This document shows, one piece after another, positions 26,083 through 32,984 of a DNA stretch of 64,000 bases. Both the position numbers and the translations under genes were made by a program. Numbering within the stretch: the first letter of the stretch is position 1; each line of letters begins with the position of its first letter. This DNA comes from Arcicella gelida (GTDB taxonomy: Bacteria; Bacteroidota; Bacteroidia; Cytophagales; Spirosomataceae), in contig NZ_JAYGIL010000006.1 in assembly GCF_034931025.1 (NCBI RefSeq), forward strand, positions 62,001 through 126,000, read 5' to 3'. Under the pieces are notes generated by a model. The model was not told the origin of the DNA. It was given only the letters and a program-made list of their open reading frames with translations, and made no database searches.

Positions 26083-26113
26083 AAAGAGGATGTCTTTGTA
26101 ATACATCCTCTTT
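26083..26113. terminator. Bidirectional terminator between moxR and gatC
   Basis: AAAGAGGATGT and ACATCCTCTTT pair around a 9-base loop; A and T runs flank both sides. Confidence 0.82.
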
Positions 26114-26120
26114 CATTGTA

Positions 26121-26408
26121 TCATTCCATCACTTTCGGAACTCTAAAATATTCTCCATCTTGTTTTGGAGCATTTTTCAAACCTTGTTCACGGCTGATGT
26201 TTGGAATTACTTTATCTTCACGCAAAGCATTGATTTCTAAACTCATGTGCGTAAGTGGCTTTACATTTGAAGTATCAATTTCATCCAATTCCGACATCCA
26301 ATTCAATACTGATTCCAAAGAATCTTTCATTTCCTTTTCAGCAGATTCTGGCATTTCTAAACGAGCCAAATGAGCAATCTTTTGTAATAATTCTTGATCT
26401 ATATTCAT
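26121..26408 (-). CDS. gatC: Asp-tRNA(Asn)/Glu-tRNA(Gln) amidotransferase subunit C
   Basis: 95 residues from the ATG at 26408; the longer frame starts at a TTG and is less likely. GatC clamps GatA to GatB in the complex that amidates misacylated Glu-tRNA(Gln) or Asp-tRNA(Asn). Typical segments are LLQKIAHLARLEMPE at the N-terminus and NVKPLTHMSLEINALREDKV in the middle, ending FRVPKVME. gatA and gatB are not in the window. Nearby gltX supplies the misacylated substrate in organisms without glutaminyl-tRNA synthetase, so the proximity makes sense. Confidence 0.93.
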   Translation of the reverse strand: MNIDQELLQKIAHLARLEMPESAEKEMKDSLESVLNWMSELDEIDTSNVKPLTHMSLEINALREDKVIPNISREQGLKNAPKQDGEYFRVPKVME

Positions 26409-26432
26409 CTTTTGATTGATTGAAAGCAAAGG

Positions 26433-26609
26433 TTATTCTCTTCCTCTCAATTTTTTATCGTCCATGTGTTTGTTCAAAAACTCATTGATTTTTTCAATAT
26501 CAATACTTCTATTGATTTCACCAAAAGAGTTGATTGAAATATCAAATCCATCAAGTTCATTATGAACTTTTGGGAGTTCCTTTTTAGGAGTTTCTTTTTT
26601 CTTTGCCAT
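26433..26609 (-). CDS. 58-residue charged small protein between gltX and gatC
   Basis: ATG at 26607-26609 opens 58 codons: MAKKKETPKKELP at the start, then FDISINSFGEINRSIDIEKI and FLNKHMDDKKLRGRE at the end. The start is Lys-rich; the middle predicts a strand and a helix. It lies 24 bases before gatC and reads the same way, so it is probably co-transcribed with it. The conserved-looking body and clean spacing support a real gene. I know small proteins of this kind next to gatC in Cytophagales only as hypothetical; no function is proposed. Confidence 0.7.
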   Translation of the reverse strand: MAKKKETPKKELPKVHNELDGFDISINSFGEINRSIDIEKINEFLNKHMDDKKLRGRE

Positions 26610-26692
26610 TTTATGAATTTGAAAATTTGAAGTTCAAAATTAGTACATTCAACATATTAATTACTCATCACTCACAATTCACAACTCATCAC

Positions 26693-28189
26693 TTACAAAA
26701 CTGCCAAAGCTTTTTCTAAACGAGTAATTACAGCTTCTTTTCCGATAATTTCCATCGATAGCATCAAATCTGGACCTGCTCCTACACCTGTAGTTGCTAC
26801 ACGCAAAGCTTGCATTACTTTTCCCATTTTAATACCTAACTTCTGTAACTCATCGTTCAAAACATGTTTGATTTCATCGGCTACAAAATTATCTAAAGCT
26901 GGCAAAGCATCTTTGAAAGCAGAGATTCCTTTCTTGGCATCGTCATTCCATTTTGATGCAACTACGGTTTCGTCGTAAGTAGTGGGTGCTACAAAAAGTG
27001 CTTCGGCTTCTTTCGTAATTTCTTGTGGGAAAGTTACTCTTTCTTTGAATAAATGTACGATTTTTAAGGCTTTATCTAATTCAAAGTTCGGTAAATATTC
27101 CGTTGCCAAAGTTTCATCAGAACGTAATTTCAAATATTGCTGATTGAACCATTTTGCTTTATTAATATCAAACTTCGCTCCTGCTTTGTTGATTCTTTCT
27201 AAAGTAAAGGCTTCAACTAATTCGTCCATTGAGAATAATTCTTGCTCTGTGCCAGGATTCCAACCTAAAAAGGCTAAGAAATTCACCACGGCATCGTTCA
27301 AATATCCTTCTTCTCTGAAACCTTTAGCAATAGAACCGTCTGGATTTTTCCATTCTAAAGGGAAAACTGGAAAACCGCCTAAATCTGCATCACGTTTAGA
27401 AAGTTTACCATTTCCTTCTGGTTTCAACAATAAAGGCAAATGGGCAAACTGTGGCATGGTATCTTCCCAACCAAATGCACGATACAATAATACGTGTAAA
27501 GGTGCTGATGGCAACCATTCTTCTCCACGAATTACGTGTGTGATTTCCATCAAATGGTCATCCACAACGTTGGCTAAGTGATACGTTGGCATTCCGTCCG
27601 ACTTCATCAATACTTTATCGTCCATTGTTGATGAATGTACATGAACCCAGTCACGAATAATATCTTTAAAACGTACTTCTTCTTTAGCAGGTACTTTCAA
27701 ACGAATTACGAATGGTTCGCCTGCAGCAATTTTAGCTTGAGTTTCTTCTTCCGAAATCGTCAATGAATTTTTCAAACGACCACGAGTAGCAGCATTGTAT
27801 TGAAAAGCGGAACCTTGGCTTTCAAAAGTTTGACGCATAGCATCCAATTCTTCACTTGAATCGAAAGCGTAATAAGCTTTTCCTGAATTGATGAGTTGCA
27901 TAGCATAATCCATATACATTGCCTTGCGTTCAGATTGGCGATACGGTGCGTGTGGACCGCCTACTCCTACGCCTTCATCAATGGTAATGCCAATCCACGA
28001 AAGGGCTTCGATGATGTAATTTTCTGCACCTTCTACAAAACGAGTTTGGTCGGTATCTTCAATACGAAGCAACATTTTACCGCCTAACTTTTTGGCCAAT
28101 AAATAATTATATAATGCTGTTCTGACACCGCCCACGTGCAAAGCTCCCGTTGGACTTGGTGCAAAACGTACTCTTACTTGATCTGACAT
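26693..28189 (-). CDS. gltX: Glutamyl-tRNA synthetase
   Basis: 498 residues, full length. It charges tRNA(Glu) with glutamate, and often tRNA(Gln) where GatCAB exists. The class I signature is RFAPSPTGALHVGGVRTALY, with the HIGH box as HVGG, and the KMSKS equivalent is GKLSKRD. The anticodon-binding helical C-terminus ends in MQALRVATTGVGAGPDLM, typical of the family. It is followed upstream (3' to 5') by ridA with a gap of 10 bases, so ridA-gltX form one leftward unit. Confidence 0.96.
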   Translation of the reverse strand: MSDQVRVRFAPSPTGALHVGGVRTALYNYLLAKKLGGKMLLRIEDTDQTRFVEGAENYIIEALSWIGITIDEGVGVGGPHAPYRQSERKAMYMDYAMQLINSGKAYYAFDSSEELDAMRQTFESQGSAFQYNAATRGRLKNSLTISEEETQAKIAAGEPFVIRLKVPAKEEVRFKDIIRDWVHVHSSTMDDKVLMKSDGMPTYHLANVVDDHLMEITHVIRGEEWLPSAPLHVLLYRAFGWEDTMPQFAHLPLLLKPEGNGKLSKRDADLGGFPVFPLEWKNPDGSIAKGFREEGYLNDAVVNFLAFLGWNPGTEQELFSMDELVEAFTLERINKAGAKFDINKAKWFNQQYLKLRSDETLATEYLPNFELDKALKIVHLFKERVTFPQEITKEAEALFVAPTTYDETVVASKWNDDAKKGISAFKDALPALDNFVADEIKHVLNDELQKLGIKMGKVMQALRVATTGVGAGPDLMLSMEIIGKEAVITRLEKALAVL

Positions 28190-28199
28190 TTTTTGAAAA

Positions 28200-28568
28200 T
28201 TAAATTACTGCAATACAAGAAATCTCTACATTCACATCTTTTGGCAAGCGTGCCACTTCTACCGTTTCACGTGCAGGAGGATTCTCTGAAAAATATTCGC
28301 CATAAACAGCGTTGATAGCTGCAAAATTGTTCATGTCTTTTACGAAAATAGACGCTTTTACTACGTTCTCAAAAGTCATGTTAGCAGCTTCTAAAATGGC
28401 TTTCAAATTCTCCATTACCTGACGAGTTTCCTCTTGAATACTTGCTCCAGATTCTGCCAAAGCAAAGGCAATTTGCCCTGAAATGTACAAAGTTCCGTTA
28501 GAAAGTACAGCCTGAGAATATGGTCCGATGGCTGCGGGTGCTTTTTCAGTGAAAATGATTTGTTTCAT
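28200..28568 (-). CDS. ridA: RidA family enamine/imine deaminase
   Basis: 122 residues. It hydrolyses reactive enamine/imine intermediates from PLP enzymes such as threonine dehydratase, protecting other PLP enzymes. Family motifs include KAPAAIGPYSQAV at the start, LYISGQIA, and the carboxylate-binding Arg in PPARETVEVARLP; the last strand VNVEISCIAVI is complete. It is the first gene of the ridA-gltX unit, with only 10 bases between them. Confidence 0.93.
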   Translation of the reverse strand: MKQIIFTEKAPAAIGPYSQAVLSNGTLYISGQIAFALAESGASIQEETRQVMENLKAILEAANMTFENVVKASIFVKDMNNFAAINAVYGEYFSENPPARETVEVARLPKDVNVEISCIAVI

Positions 28569-28766
28569 TGTTGATTGTATCTTTATCGGTTTCCCTAAAT
28601 TTTGTGCAAGTTACAAAATGATTAGCTGTTTTAAGGTATTTATTCAAATCATGATAATTTTGTGACAAGCAAATCTGTACTCATATCAAAAGATTTTAGG
28701 TGTATTCTAAGATATTTTCAATAATTTGCTCACAATGAATTTAATTGTATTAAATATCTACTTTCC

Positions 28767-29819
28767 ATGGCATTCAATATTCGTCGAAAATATAAAATTG
28801 TTTTTTTGTTTTTAGTCCTAATTACTTTAGTCCTTTTCTGGCAAAGAGTATGGGTAGTCTATTTTTATCAACAAGCCAAAGGTGGTTTGGATGTTGCCTT
28901 TAATACTCGTCCATTGCAAGAAGTTTTAGCAGATAAAAACGTTCCCGATTCCTTAAAAAAACGTATTTTATTTATTGGTGAAGTACGTCGTTTTGCGATT
29001 GATTCTCTGGGTTTACATGATAATCCAGATGTGTATCAGACGCTCTATGACCAATCTGGCAAACCTTTGGTTTACTTGCTGACAGTAGCCAAACGCTATG
29101 AAATGGAAGCCGTTATGTTTGATTTTCCAATTATTGGTAGTTTTGCCTACAAAGGATTTTTTGATTCTACTGCAGCTTATCAGGAGGAAAAACTGTGGAA
29201 ACAAAAAGGTTATGATACCGAAATGGGACAAGGAATCGCTTATTCTACTTTAGGTTGGCTACCCGAACCTATTTTATCAAGTATGCTTTATTACTCAGAT
29301 GGGAAATTAGCAAACCTCATTATTCACGAAATGTCGCATGGAACAATTTTTGTAAAGGATAATCATGAGACGAGTGAAAACCTAGCAAATTCAATTGGGG
29401 AATATGGAGCGAAGCGTTTTTTAATTCATAAATATGGAATTGATTCACCAGAATTGAAGAAATATCTTCAAGCAAAAATCATTCGAGACAGGTATATCAA
29501 ACATTTGAATCGAGGAACGTTGAAACTGGATAGCCTTTATCAAACTTTCAAAGGTAAAAATCTTTTAGATGCACGCAAGGATTCATTGAAGTATGCGTTA
29601 ATTGAAAAAATTGAAGTAAACCAAGATACTATTTACAAAAGCTTACGAGCATTCTCTAAACCCAAAATCAATAAAAAAGAATTACCCAACAATGCCTATT
29701 TTGTAGGTTTTAAAACCTATCATTCTCAACAAAATGAATTTGAAGAAATATTCCAAAAACAGTTTAATGGGAATTTCGACCAGTTTTTGAAATTCTTCCA
29801 AAAGAAATATAATCAGTAG
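28767..29819 (+). CDS. Putative aminopeptidase (PF10023 type), membrane-anchored
   Basis: 350 residues. A single N-terminal membrane helix (IVFLFLVLITLVLFW) anchors it. The zinc motif HEMSHGT (HExxH) lies near residue 192 inside ANLIIHEMSHGTIFVKDN, followed by a downstream Glu in NLANSIGEYGA that could be the third ligand. This matches the family annotated as predicted aminopeptidases. The catalytic body would face the periplasm. It is 8 bases upstream of the DUF3108 gene, so the two probably work together in the envelope. Confidence 0.85.
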   Translation: MAFNIRRKYKIVFLFLVLITLVLFWQRVWVVYFYQQAKGGLDVAFNTRPLQEVLADKNVPDSLKKRILFIGEVRRFAIDSLGLHDNPDVYQTLYDQSGKPLVYLLTVAKRYEMEAVMFDFPIIGSFAYKGFFDSTAAYQEEKLWKQKGYDTEMGQGIAYSTLGWLPEPILSSMLYYSDGKLANLIIHEMSHGTIFVKDNHETSENLANSIGEYGAKRFLIHKYGIDSPELKKYLQAKIIRDRYIKHLNRGTLKLDSLYQTFKGKNLLDARKDSLKYALIEKIEVNQDTIYKSLRAFSKPKINKKELPNNAYFVGFKTYHSQQNEFEEIFQKQFNGNFDQFLKFFQKKYNQ

Positions 29820-29827
29820 ATATTTAT

Positions 29828-30622
29828 ATGAAAAAAATATTTTTGCTTCTCATCGTCATCATCACCGCAATGAGTTTCAAGTCCTCACTTCAGGAAAGAG
29901 TAATTGAACAAAATAGTTTTGGCACTGGCGAACATATCGAATACCGTGTACACTACGGTTTTGTAAATGCTGCCGAAGCCATTGTGGACGTGGACGACAA
30001 ACTACAAAATGCCAATGGTCGCCCTTGCTATAAAGTAGGAATCGTAGGCAGAACAGTAGGTGTAACCGATTGGATTAGCAAAGTTCGTGATACTTGGACT
30101 TCCTATATTGATGCTTCGCAAATTTTACCTCAGCAGTTTTACATGAAAAAACAAGAGGGAAATTATAGAAAAGAGCAAAGAATAATTTTCAATCATAATA
30201 ATAACACAGCAAAATTATTCGAATTGAATGATGAGCAAGAAAAGAAAAACTACACACTTCCAAAGCATATTCAAGATGTTGTAAGTGGCTATTATTTCAT
30301 CAGAACTATTGATTTTTCTAAAATGACCATTGGTGAATCTGTTCCAGTGACTTTCTTTTTTGAAGGCGAAGTGTATAATATGCGTTTGAAATATCGTGGA
30401 AAAGAAACGATTAACACCAAATTTGGCAAAATAAGTACTTTCAAAATCACGCCACAGTTACCTAAAAATAATTTCTTTTCTGATGAAGAATCGGTAAAAA
30501 TGTGGGTGACCGACGACGAAAACAAAATTCCTGTTCGAGCAGAAGTATCTTTAAAAATTGGGGCTTTGGCTTTGGATTTAAGAAAGTATTCAGGGCTAAA
30601 ACATGAGTTGAAATTTCAATAG
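29828..30622 (+). CDS. DUF3108 envelope protein
   Basis: 264 residues with a short signal peptide (LLIVIITAMSFKSS). The body starts NSFGTGEHIEYRVHYGFVNA, the typical opening of DUF3108, a beta-rich fold related to outer-membrane lipoprotein carriers. Later strands include VPVTFFFEGEVYNMRLKYRG and VKMWVTDDENKIPVRAEV. It is probably periplasmic. Molecular function is unknown; a lipid- or polymer-binding role is inferred from the fold only. It is co-transcribed with the PF10023 peptidase. Confidence 0.87.
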   Translation: MKKIFLLLIVIITAMSFKSSLQERVIEQNSFGTGEHIEYRVHYGFVNAAEAIVDVDDKLQNANGRPCYKVGIVGRTVGVTDWISKVRDTWTSYIDASQILPQQFYMKKQEGNYRKEQRIIFNHNNNTAKLFELNDEQEKKNYTLPKHIQDVVSGYYFIRTIDFSKMTIGESVPVTFFFEGEVYNMRLKYRGKETINTKFGKISTFKITPQLPKNNFFSDEESVKMWVTDDENKIPVRAEVSLKIGALALDLRKYSGLKHELKFQ

Positions 30623-30665
30623 GAGTTTTTATTAACTTATATTATTTTAAAATTTATATTGTTTG

Positions 30666-30719
30666 AGCGAGTAAACAGGAACATTTTTTGTAAAATTGAT
30701 ATTTTCCTGTTTACTCGCT
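30666..30719. terminator. Long hairpin between DUF3108 and fasciclin genes
   Basis: The perfect 16-base arms AGCGAGTAAACAGGAA and TTCCTGTTTACTCGCT enclose a 22-base loop. No proper T run follows, so it may be a terminator or processing hairpin for either convergent gene. Confidence 0.55.
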
Positions 30720-30737
30720 TAATAGTTATTTATTCCT

Positions 30738-30864
30738 ACTAAGTAAAAGGACAAATTAAATTGACAATAAATTTATGTTTGAATATAGTATTAACTATCT
30801 GATTTTAAATTAAATACAGATAACAGATATACCGTTAACTAATAACGTCCTTTTACTTATTAGT
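30738..30864. repeat. Widely spaced inverted repeat
   Basis: AAGTAAAAGGAC (30741-30752) recurs inverted at 30847-30859 as GTCCTTTTACTTA, enclosing about 94 AT-rich bases with no open frame. It could be a small MITE-like remnant or a structured RNA. Confidence 0.5.
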
Positions 30865-30912
30865 ACATTCAATTAGTTACTGCACCCAAATATTGAATAA
30901 AAAACCAAGTAA

Positions 30913-31842
30913 TTATGGCAATAACACTTTATCAATTACATGTATTACTCCGTTAGTTGCTAATACATTAGCTGCCGTAATATTTGAATTACCGCTAGTT
31001 TTACCTACCACTTTAGCACCATTCGTTAAATCAAATCTAATGTTCGCTGTGTTTACAGTAGCTACTTCGCCAGATACGTTTGGCAAATCAGTTGAAAATA
31101 CTCTGCCTCCCACCACATGATATAATAACACATCAGTTAGTAATTTTTTGTTTGCGGGGTCTAATAATGTGGCTTTCGGAATTGTTTTGTACAACTCATT
31201 AAATGCTGCATTGGTTGGAGCAAAAACGGTAAGTCCTGTGGTTGAAGCGTCTGTCAAAGCTTTAGCTACCGCCGGATCTGCTGCAAGTACCAACGAAGTA
31301 AGTTCTGAAAAATCAGCTGTAGTCGTTGCTATTTGTACAAGGCTTTTTGACGGCGGTACAATAACGTTATCTATTATATGTATTACTCCGTTGGTAGCAT
31401 CTATATTCGTACTGATGACTTTAATGTTGCCATTAATAAATACACCTGATGGATTAACTGAAAAATAAATGTTGTTTGCTGTGTTTAAAGTATTACCTGT
31501 ACCACTTTTTACATCAGCAGCTAAAACTTTACCACTCAACACATGTGAAGTTAATATTGGGGTAAGTGCTTCTTTACTCAAACCATCTAAACTGGTAATA
31601 CCTGCTTTTCCAAAAGCTGCATTATTTGGGGCAAAAACAGTGAAAGGACCATTACCTTGCAGGGCTGTTACTAGTTCAGCTTTTGTGAGTGCTGCTGTAA
31701 GTGTGGAAAACTGAACATCCGCAACCGCTACATCCACAATAGTTTTAGGGGGGTCAACATTGTTGTCTTTATCACACGAAGAAACGCCTAATGAGGCAAG
31801 CAAAAGTAGAATAGGTAAAATGATTTTTTTAGTAGCTTTCAT
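30913..31842 (-). CDS. Fasciclin (FAS1) repeat lipoprotein
   Basis: 309 residues from ATG 31842, chosen because the lipoprotein signal begins there (ILPILLLLASLGVSSCDKD). Two FAS1 domains follow, each about 130 residues. The first has FSTLTAALTKAELV, GPFTVFAPNNAAFG and GVIHIIDNVIVPP; the second has FSELTSLVLAADPA, GLTVFAPTNAAFN and ATNGVIHVIDKVLLP. FAS1 domains mediate adhesion. It is probably a surface- or periplasm-facing lipoprotein. The internal duplication also creates plus-strand open frames that are shadows. Confidence 0.92.
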   Translation of the reverse strand: MKATKKIILPILLLLASLGVSSCDKDNNVDPPKTIVDVAVADVQFSTLTAALTKAELVTALQGNGPFTVFAPNNAAFGKAGITSLDGLSKEALTPILTSHVLSGKVLAADVKSGTGNTLNTANNIYFSVNPSGVFINGNIKVISTNIDATNGVIHIIDNVIVPPSKSLVQIATTTADFSELTSLVLAADPAVAKALTDASTTGLTVFAPTNAAFNELYKTIPKATLLDPANKKLLTDVLLYHVVGGRVFSTDLPNVSGEVATVNTANIRFDLTNGAKVVGKTSGNSNITAANVLATNGVIHVIDKVLLP

Positions 31843-31905
31843 TATTATTATTATTTGTACAAGCACCCATGCTCTTGTGTTGTTTAGAATTAATAATGTC
31901 ACCAT

Positions 31906-32320
31906 GGGAGTAACATTTTTTCAAGAATTGCAAGTCTTGACTATAGAACTACTCAAAAATGATTTTGTTTAATACTTTATTGAAATAATTAAACAAAACT
32001 TGCATTTTTAAGACATATATTACTGATTTCTCGATTAAAGGGACTTTTTACTAGACAAAAAACATCATTAAAAAACTTGAAAGCTCCATGCTTGAAGACT
32101 TATATTGTGCATGATTTCTAAAAATCTAGTGAGCTTTTTACTCTTTTAGATTTTAAGTTGATGAAAGTCAGTTATAATTCATTCTTAACATCTTTCTTTT
32201 GATTAGACTCTCAAAACGAAAGTTTCAGCATTTACTAATTATCATAAATTGCCTTGTGCAGGAAAAACAAACAGAAAGTTTTTGGTAGTACAACGCTAAC
32301 TACTGGTTTCAGCAATTAAA
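31906..32320. other. Gene-free stretch before the ATPase remnant
   Basis: About 400 bases without a supportable gene. AAAGCTC (about 32079) and GAGCTTT (about 32131) could pair as a weak hairpin. Parts may be more decayed ATPase sequence or lost neighbours. Confidence 0.4.
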
Positions 32321-32329
32321 TAGTTCTGA

Positions 32330-32977
32330 TAAGGAAGGGTTTATCACAAAGTCCTGGGAATCAGCCTAAAAATAAATCTGCCTTTAGCAAAGATTTTGTT
32401 TATAAGTCAATTCAAAATGCTACTGATGCTACTTCTCACCGGTGAAGTCATTCTCTCAGCATTTCTTGGCAACACTTCCTATCTATTCTTTATTCTTTTT
32501 ATCGCATTGTTCACAGGCTTCCTTAGTTTTTTTCAAGAACAAAATACAGGTCGTGTTGTAGAAAAACTTCAATCAATGTTGTATTTGAAAGCTCCAGTTT
32601 TAAGGGATAACAAACCATAGAAATTATATCAAAAAAGTGGCTGCGATATTATCGTTTTAAATGCTGGAGATATGTTACCTGCTGATTATATCATTAGTTG
32701 CCTTTGGGAAGTGACAAATATTGTTAGGGGTAACGCCAAAGCTTTGATCATTCAAATAGGCGATAAAACTATTTTTGGTAATATTTCTAAGAGTGCGGCG
32801 AGTACAATTGAAACTACATTTGAAAAAGGCATAAAAGATTTTGGATATTCCCTAATGAAAATACCATTGGTACTCGCCATTGTTATGCTGGTTATTAATT
32901 TGCTAAGTGACAAAGCTACGTCAGTGTGTATGTTGCATGGCGAAAATACAGCATATTTTAAAATTCATAACTCATAA
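32330..32977 (+). pseudogene. Remnant of an MgtA/MgtB-type P-type ATPase
   Basis: Three broken pieces align in order with a magnesium-transporting P-type ATPase. Near 32341-32395, in a different frame, reads GNQPKNKSAFSKDF. From 32396 comes ISQFKMLLMLLLTGEVILSA with membrane helices and FFQEQNTGRVVEKLQSML. After a TAA at 32618-32620 the same frame continues as GCDIIVLNAGDMLPADYIIS and then GNAKALIIQIGDKTIFGNIS and a transmembrane helix. The actuator-domain segment between PADYIIS and the GNAKAL part is shortened, and the phosphorylation DKTGT, nucleotide-binding and C-terminal parts are missing. At least one frameshift, one nonsense codon, one internal deletion and a large 3' deletion make it non-functional. 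Confidence 0.85.
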
Positions 32978-32984
32978 TTCATTC

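Noticed and set aside
27144..27581. 145-codon plus-strand frame
   Set aside because: Antisense to gltX, which has full family motifs; composition is Ser/Pro/Lys-rich shadow.
30893..31714. Three plus-strand open frames of 75-106 codons
   Set aside because: They lie antisense to the two FAS1 repeats; their Ala/Val/Leu-rich composition is what reversed FAS1 codons give.
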